Shown piece after piece: positions 33,896-43,875 of a stretch of 49,489 nt of DNA. The stretch lies in NCBI GenBank assembly GCA_021777915.1, contig JAJYCZ010000005.1:1-49489 (forward strand). The letters are read 5' to 3'. Positions within the stretch are counted from its first letter, which is position 1; each line of letters begins with the position of its first letter. The stretch is from Pseudomonadota bacterium. GTDB taxonomy: Bacteria > Pseudomonadota > Alphaproteobacteria > Rhizobiales > Beijerinckiaceae. The position numbers were made by a program, and so were the translations under genes. Below the pieces are notes generated by a model that saw only the letters and a program-made list of their open reading frames with translations, had not been told where the DNA came from and ran no database searches.

Positions 33896-35563
33896 ATGGC
33901 GTCGGACAAGGAAGAACTCGTATTCGCGCCGCTCGGGGGCCTGGGCGAAATCGGCATGAACGCCGCGCTCTATGGCTTCGGCGCGGCGAAGAAGCGCAAA
34001 TGGATCCTGGTCGATTGCGGCGTCGCCTTCGCCCATTCCGACATGCCGGGCGTCGATCTCATCCTGCCCGATCTGTCCTTCATCGAGAAGAACCGCGCCG
34101 ATCTGCTCGGTCTGGTCGTCACCCACGCCCATGAGGATCATGTCGGCGCCATTGCCGCGCTGTGGCCGCGCCTCGGCTGCCCGGTCTATGCGAGCCGTTT
34201 CGCCGCCGGCCTGCTCGCCACGCGCCGCCTCGCCGAACCTGGCGCCCCGAAGGTCCCGATCCATGAAGTCGAACAGGGCGGAAGGCTGAGCCTCGGCCCG
34301 TTCGAGATCGAATTCGTGCCGATGTCGCATTCGATCCCCGAAGCGAACCTGCTGGCGATCCGCACCAAAGCCGGCGTCGTGGTCCATAGCGGCGACTGGA
34401 AGCTCGATCCGACGCCAGGGCTGGGCAAGCCGACCGACGTGGCGCGGCTAAAAAAAATCGGCGACGAGGGCGTGCGCGCCCTGATCAGCGATTCGACCAA
34501 TATTCTGCGCGAGGGCGAAAGCCCCTCGGAAGCGCAGGTCGCCGAGGTCTTGCGCGAAAAGATTCTTGGCGCGCGCGGCCGGGTGCTGGTGACGACCTTC
34601 GCCTCCAATGTCGCGCGTCTGCGCGCGGTCTGTCTCGCGGCGGAAGCGGCGGGGCGGCGCGTGGTGCTGGCCGGCCGCGCCATGGAGCGGTCGCTGGCGG
34701 TGGCGCGCGAATGCGGCTATCTCGACGATGTCCCGGAACTGCTGTCGCTGGAGAGTTTTCCCCGCCTTCCCGCCAACAAGGTTCTGGTGCTCGCCACCGG
34801 CAGCCAGGGCGAGGCGCGGGCGGCCATGTCGCGCATCATACGCGGCGAACATCCGATCAAGCTCTCGCCCAACGATCTCGTCATCTTTTCCTCGCGCACC
34901 ATTCCCGGCAACGAACGCGAGGTCAACGCCATCGTCAACGGTCTGATTCTGCAGGGCGCGGACGTTCTCACCGACCGCGACGCGCTGGTCCACTGCTCGG
35001 GCCATCCGCGCCGGGGCGAGGTCGCGCAGCTCTACCAATGGCTGCGGCCGCAGGTGGCGGTGCCGGCCCATGGCGAGGCGCTGCATCTCCAGGTCCATGC
35101 CGAATTCGCGCGCAATGCGGGGGTGGAGCATGTGCTGGTCGCCCATAATGGCGACATGGTCGCGCTCGGCCCGGACACGCCCGCCCATCTCGACCAGATC
35201 GCCCATGGCAGGCTCTATCACGACGGCGAACTGATCCTGAGCGAGTCGGACGAATGTTTCCGCGAGCGCCACCGTCTCGCGGCGGCGGGGATCATTTCCA
35301 TCGCTTTCGCCCTGACCGCCAAGGGCGACGTGGCGGGCGTCCCCGACGTCACCATGTTCGGCCTGCCGCGCAAGACCCGCGACAATCGTCCAATGGACGA
35401 GGTGGTGGACCGCGCCCTATTCGACACATTGGAATCGCTGCCCCGCGCCAAAAAAAGGGACGCGGACGCCGCCTGCGCGGCGGTCGAGCGCGCCGTGCGC
35501 GCGGCGGTCGCGGCGGTCTGGGGCAAGAAGCCGCACGTTCATGTGCTGGCGATCGAGGTCTGA
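33896..35563 (+). CDS. rnj: Ribonuclease J-type metallo-beta-lactamase ribonuclease
   Basis: LGGLGEIGMNAALYGFG; VVTHAHEDHVGAIAALWPRL; VVHSGDWKLDPTP; ISDSTNILREGESPSE; beta-CASP domain; PAHGEALHLQVHAEFA. Confidence 0.93.
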   Translation: MASDKEELVFAPLGGLGEIGMNAALYGFGAAKKRKWILVDCGVAFAHSDMPGVDLILPDLSFIEKNRADLLGLVVTHAHEDHVGAIAALWPRLGCPVYASRFAAGLLATRRLAEPGAPKVPIHEVEQGGRLSLGPFEIEFVPMSHSIPEANLLAIRTKAGVVVHSGDWKLDPTPGLGKPTDVARLKKIGDEGVRALISDSTNILREGESPSEAQVAEVLREKILGARGRVLVTTFASNVARLRAVCLAAEAAGRRVVLAGRAMERSLAVARECGYLDDVPELLSLESFPRLPANKVLVLATGSQGEARAAMSRIIRGEHPIKLSPNDLVIFSSRTIPGNEREVNAIVNGLILQGADVLTDRDALVHCSGHPRRGEVAQLYQWLRPQVAVPAHGEALHLQVHAEFARNAGVEHVLVAHNGDMVALGPDTPAHLDQIAHGRLYHDGELILSESDECFRERHRLAAAGIISIAFALTAKGDVAGVPDVTMFGLPRKTRDNRPMDEVVDRALFDTLESLPRAKKRDADAACAAVERAVRAAVAAVWGKKPHVHVLAIEV

Positions 35564-35578
35564 CAAAGGAATTTGAGC

Positions 35579-35983
35579 ATGATTGGCCGCCTGAACCATG
35601 TCGCCATTGCGGTGAAGGATATCGCCGCGGCTGCCGCGACCTATCGCGACGTTCTCGGCGCCAAGGTTTCCCAGCCTCTGGCCCAGCCGGACCATGGCGT
35701 GACGGTGGTTTTCATCGAACTGCCCAACACCAAGATCGAATTGCTGGAGCCGCTCGGCGCGGCCTCGCCCATCGCCAAATTCCTGGAGAAGAACCCCGAT
35801 GGCGGCATGCATCATGTCTGCTATGAGGTCGCGGATATTCTTTCCGCGCGCGATCGTCTGAAAGCGGCTGGCGCGCGGGTGATCGGCGACGGCGAGCCGA
35901 AGACCGGCGCCCACGGCAAGCCGGTCCTGTTCCTGCATCCCAAGGATTTCAACGGCGTCCTGGTCGAGATCGAGCAGGTCTGA
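35579..35983 (+). CDS. mce: Methylmalonyl-CoA epimerase
   Basis: MIGRLNHVAIAVKDIAAAAATYRDVLGAKVSQP...FIELPNTKIELLEPLG...GGMHHVCYEVADI...FLHPKDFNGVLVEIEQV. ATG at 35579 favoured over TTG 35573 by spacing from AAAGGA. Confidence 0.92.
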   Translation: MIGRLNHVAIAVKDIAAAAATYRDVLGAKVSQPLAQPDHGVTVVFIELPNTKIELLEPLGAASPIAKFLEKNPDGGMHHVCYEVADILSARDRLKAAGARVIGDGEPKTGAHGKPVLFLHPKDFNGVLVEIEQV

Positions 35984-36007
35984 GCCAAGACTCTGGCGCT
36001 CTCGCCG

Positions 36008-37459
36008 TCACTGCGGTTGCGGCGGGCTGGTTTCCGGGCTTCCGCCCTCGGCGCCTGACGCGGCCGACAAGGCGGCGCGGCGCTGTTCGAAGCGCCGCAT
36101 GGCGTGCTGGACGGCGAGCGCGGTTTTCCACTGGTCCCCCGCGCCGGCGCCCGAGGCGTTGACGCTGGCGGCGACCGCCTCGTGCAATTCCTTCTCCAGG
36201 CTTTCGAGGCGCGCGCGGTCGGCGGTCGTCGCGTCGTTGGCGAGAGCGACCAGGCGGCGCAGGGCGTCGCGGTCCTTTTTGGCGCCGCGCGCGCTCCAGG
36301 TCGAGACCAGAAGGGTGAGCAGCGAGGCGCCGACGCTCAAGGGAATGCCGACAATATAGAGATAGCGCTGCGCCTGGTCGAAAAAGCTCTGGTCGCCGTT
36401 GTTGAGATAATCGGCGAAGCCCGGATGGATCGGCAGCAGCGGATTTGTGTCGCTGACGTCGGGCGCTTCGATCTGGCCGGCGAGCGGCGACGAATTCATC
36501 AACTGCCCCTTGGCGGCGAGAATCGAGCGACCGATGGCGTTGGCGACAATGTCCGGCATGGTGATCGGCACGGCGAAGCGATAATTGACCCCGATCGTGG
36601 TCACATCGTCGTCCGGGACCTCCGGCCGGGCGTGGAACCCGCCCTGCGGCACGTCGGCGGATTCGAATATGGGAAAGCGTTTGACGATGGAGTCGGCGTC
36701 GTCGAAATCGAGAATTTTCGGCGCCGCCCTGGTGGCGTGCTCGATCGAGGCGACCGTCGTCACCACGTCGCCGGGGCCGACCGGGCCGACGGCCAGCGCC
36801 GCCGAGGCTTTCTTGCTCGCGACCGCCGTTCCGATGTCGCCGGCGTCGAGGAACAGGCGCTTCACCTTTTCGGGCGCGATATTGTAATAGCTGAGCAGGA
36901 TGTCGAGGGCGTGGGAATTGTCGGCCTGCGCCGGCCCCGTCGGGATCGCGATGGTCTTGCCGGAAAGATCGGCGAGGCTGGAAATCGCGGAATGATGGGG
37001 GGTGATGAAGGCCATGGCGTCGTGGCGCAGGATCACCAGGGTTTCGCCATTGGCGGGCAGGCGCACGTCGCTGCGGATCACCGCGAGATTGACCTTGCCC
37101 TGCTCCAGCGCGTCGGCGCTGGCGCGCAGATTGTCCACCGTGACGGTCTTGATCCGGATGCGGGGATGGCGCGCCTGGGCGACCTTGATGAAGGCTTCGA
37201 TGAAGCGATGCGCCTGGCCGCCCTCGGGTCCGGTGGTGATGCGCAGCACCGCATGGGGCGAAAAGAGATAGATCACCGCCAGCGCCGCGCCCAAGCCCAG
37301 AAAGGCCAGCGCCACGGCGACGGCCAGCGCGCGCGATTTGGCCAAGAGTCCGATCAAGCGTCCGTCTCCTGCGCTTCGGGCGTTGAAGCATAGGACGGCG
37401 CCGTGCGTTGGGGAATATCGAATCGCGCAAGGCTTGTGACGAGGCCCGCCAGACGGCAA
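36008..37459 (-). CDS. TAXI family TRAP-type solute-binding protein with C-terminal membrane anchor
   Basis: [61 protein letters not shown]...; second TM segment [23 protein letters not shown]. Start uncertain (TTG near 37357 possible). Confidence 0.8.
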   Translation of the reverse strand: MPSGGPRHKPCAIRYSPTHGAVLCFNARSAGDGRLIGLLAKSRALAVAVALAFLGLGAALAVIYLFSPHAVLRITTGPEGGQAHRFIEAFIKVAQARHPRIRIKTVTVDNLRASADALEQGKVNLAVIRSDVRLPANGETLVILRHDAMAFITPHHSAISSLADLSGKTIAIPTGPAQADNSHALDILLSYYNIAPEKVKRLFLDAGDIGTAVASKKASAALAVGPVGPGDVVTTVASIEHATRAAPKILDFDDADSIVKRFPIFESADVPQGGFHARPEVPDDDVTTIGVNYRFAVPITMPDIVANAIGRSILAAKGQLMNSSPLAGQIEAPDVSDTNPLLPIHPGFADYLNNGDQSFFDQAQRYLYIVGIPLSVGASLLTLLVSTWSARGAKKDRDALRRLVALANDATTADRARLESLEKELHEAVAASVNASGAGAGDQWKTALAVQHAMRRFEQRRAALSAASGAEGGSPETSPPQPQ

Positions 37460-37528
37460 AATGGTCCCGCGGGCGCTCCGCGGAATCGATTCGCGGCGCC
37501 GTCCTCGCGCGCCGGAAGGGGCTCATTC

Positions 37529-38008
37529 ATGCGTTGTCCCTATTGCGGCAGTCTCGACACCCAGGTGAAGGATTCGCGGCCGACCGACGATTCCTCCTCG
37601 ATCCGCCGCCGCCGCGTCTGCCCCGATTGCGGCGGACGTTTCACCACATTCGAGCGCGTGCAGTTGCGCGAACTGACCGTGGTCAAGAAATCCGGACGGC
37701 GCGCGCCCTTCGACCGCGACAAGCTGGTCCGTTCGGTGCAGATCGCCCTGCGCAAGCGCCCGGTCGACCCGGAGCGCGTGGACCGCATGATCAACGGCCT
37801 CGTTCGCCAGCTCGAAAATCAGGGCGAGGCGGAAATCCCTTCCGAGACCATCGGCGAACTGGTGATGCAGGGGCTGAAAACGCTCGACGAGGTCGCCTAT
37901 GTGCGTTTCGCTTCCGTCTACCGGAATTTCCGCGAGGCGCGCGACTTCGGCCCGCTGCTCGACGAATTCGCCGACGAGGGGGCGCGGCGCAAGGAGGAGG
38001 ACGCCTGA
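37529..38008 (+). CDS. nrdR: Transcriptional repressor NrdR
   Basis: [58 protein letters not shown]. Confidence 0.97.
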   Translation: MRCPYCGSLDTQVKDSRPTDDSSSIRRRRVCPDCGGRFTTFERVQLRELTVVKKSGRRAPFDRDKLVRSVQIALRKRPVDPERVDRMINGLVRQLENQGEAEIPSETIGELVMQGLKTLDEVAYVRFASVYRNFREARDFGPLLDEFADEGARRKEEDA

Positions 38009-38009
38009 C

Positions 38010-39113
38010 GTGGCTTTCTCGGCCGAAGACGAACGCTTTTTCCGCGCCGCTCTTGCGCTTGGCCGGCGCCATCTCGGCGCGACCGCGCCCAATCCGGCGG
38101 TCGGCGCGCTGGTGGCGCGCGACGGTTTGGTCGTCGGGCGCGGCGCCACCGCGCCGGGCGGGCGGCCCCATGCCGAAACCCAGGCGCTGGCGCAGGCGGG
38201 CGAACGCGCCAGGGGCGCCACGCTTTATGTGACGCTGGAGCCCTGCGCCCATCACGGCAAGACCCCGCCTTGCGCGGAGGCCGTGATCGCGGCGGGAATC
38301 GCGCGGGTGGTCGGCGGCCCGGCCGACCCCGACGACCGCGTGGCGGGGGAAGGCTATTCCCTGCTGCGGCGGGCGGGGATCGCGGTCGAGGCCGACGTCC
38401 TGCCGGAAGAGGGCCGGCGGGCGCATCGCGGCCATATCCTGCGCGTGACCGAAGGGCGGCCGATGGTGACGCTGAAGATCGCCCAGACGGCGGACGGTTT
38501 TGCCGCCGGCGACGCGCACGATCCCCGTCTGGCCATCACCGGCCCGGCGGCCAATCTGCGCACCCATGTTTTGCGCGCCCTGCACGACGCGATCATGGTC
38601 GGGATCGGGACGGCGCTCGGCGACGATCCGCTGATGACCGTGCGCCTGCCGGGCTGCGACCGCAAGCCCCTCCGTGTCGTACTCGACGCGCGGCTCGACC
38701 TGCCTCTGCGCTCGCGGCTGGTGGTCGGGGCGCGCGATTTTCCCACCCTCGTGTTCTGCGGCGCAGGGGCCGATCCCGCGCGGCGCGTGGCGCTGGAAGA
38801 ACAGGGCGTCGAGGTCGCGGATTGCGATCTGGCCGGCAAGCGGATCGATCTGCACGCCGCCTTGCGCGCGCTTGGCGCGCGGGGCGTCACCAGGGTTTTT
38901 TCGGAAGGCGGCCCGCGCGTCGGGGCCGAATTGATCGCGCGGGGCCTGGCGGACGAGATGATCCTGTTCACCGCGCCCAAGCCTTTTGGCCGCGCGGGCG
39001 TCGAAGCCCTGTCGGCATGGGCGCGCGACATATTGGCCGACTCGGGCCTCTATCGCGTTATGGAACAGGGTTTGCTCGGGGCGGACCGCTACATTCATTA
39101 TGAGAGGAAATAG
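38010..39113 (+). CDS. ribD: Bifunctional diaminohydroxyphosphoribosylaminopyrimidine deaminase / 5-amino-6-(5-phosphoribosylamino)uracil reductase
   Basis: NPAVGALVARDG; GRPHAETQAL; LEPCAHHGKTPPCAEAVIAAGIARVV; reductase domain. GTG start. Confidence 0.95.
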   Translation: MAFSAEDERFFRAALALGRRHLGATAPNPAVGALVARDGLVVGRGATAPGGRPHAETQALAQAGERARGATLYVTLEPCAHHGKTPPCAEAVIAAGIARVVGGPADPDDRVAGEGYSLLRRAGIAVEADVLPEEGRRAHRGHILRVTEGRPMVTLKIAQTADGFAAGDAHDPRLAITGPAANLRTHVLRALHDAIMVGIGTALGDDPLMTVRLPGCDRKPLRVVLDARLDLPLRSRLVVGARDFPTLVFCGAGADPARRVALEEQGVEVADCDLAGKRIDLHAALRALGARGVTRVFSEGGPRVGAELIARGLADEMILFTAPKPFGRAGVEALSAWARDILADSGLYRVMEQGLLGADRYIHYERK

Positions 39114-39734
39114 ATGTTCACCGGCCTGATCAGCGATGTCGGAACGCTCGAGTCGGTTACGTCGCGCGGCGACCTCAAGCGGTTGAAGATCGCCTCGCAT
39201 TATCCGCATGACAGTCTGGAGATGGGCGCTTCCGTCGCTCATAACGGCGTCTGCATGACTTTGGTGGGCTTCGGGCCGCGCGCGGAAAACGACGGTTTCG
39301 TGAGCTGGCACGAGGTGGACGCCGCCGCCGAGACCCTGGCCGTGACCACGGCGGGGGATTGGGCGCCGGGCGAAAAAATCAATCTGGAGCGGGCGTTGCG
39401 GCTCGGCGACGAACTCGGCGGGCACATGGTGTCCGGCCATGTCGATGGCGTCGCGACTCTTTTGTCGCGGCGCGATTTCGATGGCATGGCCCATTTCGAG
39501 ATCGAGGCCCCGAAAAATCTGGCGCGATTCATCGCCGAAAAAGGCTCCGTCGCGCTCAACGGAACCTCGCTGACGGTGAACAAGGTCGAAAAAAACACCT
39601 TCACCATCCTGCTCATTCCACACACGCTGGACGTGACCAACTGGGGCGCCCGCAAGGCGGGCGACCGGATCAATATCGAAGTGGACACCATGGCGCGCTA
39701 TGCCGCGCGGCTGGCCGAAGCGGCGGGGGAGTGA
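39114..39734 (+). CDS. ribE: Riboflavin synthase (alpha subunit)
   Basis: MFTGLISDVGTLESV; MGASVAHNGVCMTLV; LGGHMVSGHVDGVA; VALNGTSLTVNKV; NIEVDTMARYAARL. Confidence 0.96.
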   Translation: MFTGLISDVGTLESVTSRGDLKRLKIASHYPHDSLEMGASVAHNGVCMTLVGFGPRAENDGFVSWHEVDAAAETLAVTTAGDWAPGEKINLERALRLGDELGGHMVSGHVDGVATLLSRRDFDGMAHFEIEAPKNLARFIAEKGSVALNGTSLTVNKVEKNTFTILLIPHTLDVTNWGARKAGDRINIEVDTMARYAARLAEAAGE

Positions 39735-39751
39735 GGCGGAACCCCTCATCC

Positions 39752-39873
39752 GGCGCCATAGCCCGTCCGGCAGGACGTGCGTCCGACGACGCCCTATGGC
39801 GCCACCTTCTCCCGCAAGGGGAGAAGGATTCCCCTGGCGCCGCGACTTCTCTTCTCCCCGCGTCGGAGAAGGT
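39752..39873. repeat. Composite intergenic repeat between ribE and cls
   Basis: GGCGCCATAG (39752-39761) ... CTATGGCGCC (39794-39803) 10-bp inverted repeat, followed by CCTTCTCCCgcaaGGGGAGAAGG (39805-39827) and CTTCTCCccgcgtcGGAGAAG (39851-39871). Confidence 0.75.
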
Positions 39874-39885
39874 GGTCTCGCGTGT

Positions 39886-41313
39886 TCAGAGAATCGGCGC
39901 GAACAGCCGGGCGACGGGGGCGGCGATGCGCAGGGCGGCCGGCTGATCGGACAGGGGGCGGTCCACGAGCGTCGCGGCGGCGAAATCCTGTTCCAGCATG
40001 GCCGCGACCTTTTGGGCGAAACCAGAATCGAAGATCAGCGCGCTGGCCTCGAAATTCAGCCGGCACGACCGGCTGTCGAGATTATGGCTGCCGATGGCCG
40101 CGACAGAATCGTCGATCAGCATGACCTTCTGGTGCATGAAGCCTGGCTGGTAGCGATAGAAGCGCGCGCCGGACCCGCGCATTTCGTCGAGAAAGGCGAA
40201 ACCGGCGAGCCAGACCAGCCAATGATCGCGCTTCTCGGCGAGGATCACCCGCACATCGACGCCGCGCGCCGCCGCAACCCGCATGGCGTTCATCAGGCTC
40301 GGGTCGGGGATGAAATAGGGCGAACTGATCCAGACTCTTTTACGCGCGCAGGTTAGGGCGTGGAGGAAATAGAGGCAGCCGGTTTCCTGTGCGTCCGCCG
40401 GGCCGGAGGCGAGGACCAAGGCGGTGACGTCGTCCGGAACGGCTTCGGGCCGCCAGTTCAGATCGAGGCTCCTGCCCGTCGCCCAATGCCAGTCCTCGGC
40501 GAAATGGGCCTGGAGTTGCGCCACGGCGGGGCCGGCGAGGCGCACCAGCGTGTCGCGCCAGCGGCCGAGGCGGGGATTGCGGCCGAGATATTCGTCGCCG
40601 AAATTGAATCCGCCGGTGAAGCCGGTTTCCCCGTCAATGACCACGATCTTGCGGTGATCGCGGAAATTGAGGCGCATCGGCGAAAAAAGCCGGCTCTTGT
40701 GGCGGGCGTGGAAATTCATGATTTCGACCCCGGCCTCGCGAAACCGCTTGAGATAAGCGTGGCCAAGGCCATGGCTGCCAAAAGGATCGTAGAGGACATG
40801 GACGCGCAGGCCCTCGCGCGCCTTGGCGATCAGCCGCTCCTGAAGACGCAGGCCGGTCATGTCGTCGCGCAATATATAGGTCTCGATGAGAATGTAGCGG
40901 CGCGCTGCATCGACGCCTTCGAAAATCGCGTCGAAGGCGGCATGGTCGGTCAACAGTTCCGCCGCGTTTCCCGTGACCGCCGGCCGCTCGGCGAGGGTTT
41001 CGAATCCGGCGCGCAAAGGATCGCCCTCGACTCCGGCCGCCGGCTTGCACTCCTCGAACCCCTCGATCCCGGCGCGGCTTGCCGATTGCGACGACCGGCG
41101 CGCGCTCACCATCCTGGGATAGCGGAAATCCCCGAAAACCAGATAAGCCGGCACGCCGAGCCAGGGCAGGACCATCAGGAAGAAGGTCCAGCCGACCGCG
41201 CCCTGGGGCGTGCGCGCCAGACGGATCGCGCGAAAGGCGAAAAAAAACGCCGTGCCGTGAAGGGCGATAAGCCCGACAGAAAGGTCGTCGGCGAGGGAGA
41301 AATGGAAATTCAT
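39886..41313 (-). CDS. cls: Cardiolipin synthase-like phospholipase D family protein
   Basis: Two PLD motifs: FRDHRKIVVIDGETGFTGGFNFGDEYLG and YQPGFMHQKVMLIDDSVAAIGSHNLDSRS; N-terminal membrane segments. Confidence 0.9.
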   Translation of the reverse strand: MNFHFSLADDLSVGLIALHGTAFFFAFRAIRLARTPQGAVGWTFFLMVLPWLGVPAYLVFGDFRYPRMVSARRSSQSASRAGIEGFEECKPAAGVEGDPLRAGFETLAERPAVTGNAAELLTDHAAFDAIFEGVDAARRYILIETYILRDDMTGLRLQERLIAKAREGLRVHVLYDPFGSHGLGHAYLKRFREAGVEIMNFHARHKSRLFSPMRLNFRDHRKIVVIDGETGFTGGFNFGDEYLGRNPRLGRWRDTLVRLAGPAVAQLQAHFAEDWHWATGRSLDLNWRPEAVPDDVTALVLASGPADAQETGCLYFLHALTCARKRVWISSPYFIPDPSLMNAMRVAAARGVDVRVILAEKRDHWLVWLAGFAFLDEMRGSGARFYRYQPGFMHQKVMLIDDSVAAIGSHNLDSRSCRLNFEASALIFDSGFAQKVAAMLEQDFAAATLVDRPLSDQPAALRIAAPVARLFAPIL

Positions 41314-41388
41314 CGGTTCTAGGCAATAGAATTTCGTGCTTGACCGCAAGCGGCAAAATCGCGCCGCCTTTCGCTTCTTTCAGCCAAT

Positions 41389-41424
41389 CAAAAAAGGACC
41401 CGTTTCCGGGGACGGAAACGGGTC
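41389..41424 (-). terminator. Intrinsic terminator of the cbb operon (minus strand)
   Basis: On the minus strand: GACCCGTTTCC-gtcccc-GGAAACGGGTC followed by CTTTTTT. 11-bp perfect stem, ~120 bp downstream of cbbO. Confidence 0.88.
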
Positions 41425-41545
41425 AAGTTCTCTCCAACAACCGCCTCCCCACGCTGGGATGCGGCCGTCTGGGCAGGAGAGCGGAGGAAACGGGTTGGCG
41501 TGCTCCACTCGGTTCAGGGCCTCGCGGCCCGATTCTTTCTCGCGC

Positions 41546-43864
41546 CTAGCCCGTCAATTCCGCGAACAATTGCGGCAGGCGTTCGGGCAGGCGTTCGACC
41601 TTGTCGACGATGGTGTAGCCCTTGGCGCCGAAAATCCGTTGGACGTAATGATCGGCGCGCGGGTCCAGCGTCAGGCAGAAGGTGTGGATGCCGCTCTGGC
41701 TCAATTCCTCCACCGCCTTTTTGGCGTCGCGGCGCAGGTAATTGGGATCGCGCTCGTCCACATCCGCCGGCTCGCCATCGGTGACCAGCAGGATCAGCTT
41801 TTTCTTCTGCGGCTGGCGGCGCAATTTCGCGCCGGCGTGACGCAGCGCCGCGCCCATCCGCGTGGAAAAGCCGCCCTTCATCCCGGCGAGTCTCGTCTTG
41901 GCCGTGTCGTCGAACCGCGTCTCGAAGGGTTTGAGGGGAAAATATTTCACGTCGCCGCGCCCGTCCGAACAGAAGCCGTCCAGAGCGAAGGGATCGCCGA
42001 TGTCGGACAGGACGCGCGAGAGCAAGGCGGAGGCGTCGCGCGTCAGGCCGAGAATGCTCTGCTCACCCGTGGGCGCGGGATCGTTGGTTGATTCCGAGAG
42101 GTCGAGCAGGATCAGCACCGCGAGATCGCGGGTTTTCAGGCGGTTGCGCATGGTGATGCGCGGGTCCGGGTCGCGCCCGAGCCGCAGGTCGATGAGAAAA
42201 TCGACTGCGGCGTTGATGTCGATCTCGTCGCCGTCTTCCAGCTTGCGTTCGCGCTGCACGCCCTGCGGCCTCAGCTTGTCCACGATCTGGCGCAGGCGGC
42301 TGGCGACCGGCTTGTGGCGCGAGACGATGACGTCGATATCGCCAGGGTCGCCGGGCGGGCTGCGATATTCGCGCAAGATCGCCCAGTCGGGCCGGAACGT
42401 CTGCGCCTGATAATCCCATTCGTGATAAGGGAAAGGGTCGGAGACCGGATCGGTCCCGTATTTCTCGTTGAACGTCGTGTCGTCGTCGTCGTAGAGCGTC
42501 CCGTCCAGCGTCCAGACTTCCTGGGCGTCGTCGCCGGCGGTCTCCACCTCGACCTCGTTGACGAATTCCATCAGCGAGACGCGGCGGCGCGTCTGCTTCG
42601 GCACGTGAATCCGTTCGGCTTCGCGCGACCAGTCGAGTTCGGCGAAGGCCCAGATATAACGGTTGTCGTCGCGATGGGTCAGACGCAGCCGCTGCAACTG
42701 CCGCAGCGAGGGCAAAGCGCGGCGGTTGGCGAGGAGGTGATAAAGCTCCAGCCCCAGGCCCCAGGCGAAAAGGGCGTCCTCGCCTTTGGCCGGAAAAGTC
42801 TCGTGGAAGCGGCGGGCGAAGGAATCGGCCTCGGCGTCGCCGGTTGACGCCTCCGGGTCGAGCAAAGCGAGGGCGAGGCGCTCCAGCAGCTTTTGCGAGG
42901 GGTGTTCCGACGGCCCGCGCTCGACGGCCAGCGCCGGGCGCCACAGGCTTTTCAGGCCGGGCAGGTCGCGCATCGCCAGATTTTCCACGCGCGCGTCCTC
43001 GATGAAGCCGATGAGCTGCATTTGCGCCTGGGTCAGCTCCTGGGCGGAAATCGGCTCACGCATATAGACGAGGTGGGCGGCCATGTGCGTGGCCGCCGCG
43101 CGGAACAGGTCGAGGCCCGGCAGGCCCGGCTCGTCCTGCGCGGCGTCGGGCAGGCGTAGCGCGAAATCCTCGATGAAGGGCTGGAATTCCGCATATTCGG
43201 CGGAAGCCGGACGAAGATAGAACTCCCGGCCCCACAGAGCGCGCAAGTAAGCTGTGAGCTTGCGCTGATGATCGACGAACAGGGCGCCCTTGCGCTCCTT
43301 CTGCAGCACGGCGAGGCTGTCGGGCGTCGCCAGCGCGAAATATTGGCTTTGAGTCTTGAAGTCGGTGCGATGCGCCTCGGCGCCGAAAAAGGCCCAGCGC
43401 CGCAAGCCGCCCAGCGACAGCTTGTGCAGCAGGTCGTCGAGCACGCTGAACATCGGCCGCAAGCCGCGCGGGGCGCGCGCCGAAAGCTGGTGCAGGAACT
43501 GGACATAAGAGGCGAAAAGATCGGCGTCGCCGAGCCGCCGCGCGGCGTTGGGGGCGGTGGCGAGGAACATGGCGATGACCTCGCCGGAGGTCACCGAGGC
43601 GAGCTTCATCGCGGCGAGGGCGCAATCCTTGACCTGATCCTCGCCGATCTCGCGGGCCAACGCCGGCATGGCTTCGAGAAACGCCAGCACCGGGCCGGGC
43701 CCGCGTCCGAGTTCGGAGAGGCCGCGCGCGCCTTCGAGATAATTGCTTAAGCCTGCCGGGCTCAGATTGCGCGAAGCCTCGTGCAGGACCGCATCGAGGA
43801 CCTCGGCGATTTGCGGCGAGACCTCGGCGAGGGATTGCCGATAGACGGCGAGCTCCGGGTCCAT
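41546..43864 (-). CDS. cbbO: CbbO, von Willebrand factor A domain protein (RuBisCO activase partner, NorD-like)
   Basis: C-terminal VWA/MIDAS LAVLILLDLSESTNDPAPTGEQSILGLTRDASALLSRVLSDIGDPFALDGFCSDGRGDVKY; KKLILLVTDGEPADVDERDPNYLRRDAKKAV; downstream of cbbQ. Confidence 0.92.
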   Translation of the reverse strand: MDPELAVYRQSLAEVSPQIAEVLDAVLHEASRNLSPAGLSNYLEGARGLSELGRGPGPVLAFLEAMPALAREIGEDQVKDCALAAMKLASVTSGEVIAMFLATAPNAARRLGDADLFASYVQFLHQLSARAPRGLRPMFSVLDDLLHKLSLGGLRRWAFFGAEAHRTDFKTQSQYFALATPDSLAVLQKERKGALFVDHQRKLTAYLRALWGREFYLRPASAEYAEFQPFIEDFALRLPDAAQDEPGLPGLDLFRAAATHMAAHLVYMREPISAQELTQAQMQLIGFIEDARVENLAMRDLPGLKSLWRPALAVERGPSEHPSQKLLERLALALLDPEASTGDAEADSFARRFHETFPAKGEDALFAWGLGLELYHLLANRRALPSLRQLQRLRLTHRDDNRYIWAFAELDWSREAERIHVPKQTRRRVSLMEFVNEVEVETAGDDAQEVWTLDGTLYDDDDTTFNEKYGTDPVSDPFPYHEWDYQAQTFRPDWAILREYRSPPGDPGDIDVIVSRHKPVASRLRQIVDKLRPQGVQRERKLEDGDEIDINAAVDFLIDLRLGRDPDPRITMRNRLKTRDLAVLILLDLSESTNDPAPTGEQSILGLTRDASALLSRVLSDIGDPFALDGFCSDGRGDVKYFPLKPFETRFDDTAKTRLAGMKGGFSTRMGAALRHAGAKLRRQPQKKKLILLVTDGEPADVDERDPNYLRRDAKKAVEELSQSGIHTFCLTLDPRADHYVQRIFGAKGYTIVDKVERLPERLPQLFAELTG

Positions 43865-43875
43865 CGCCGCCTCCG

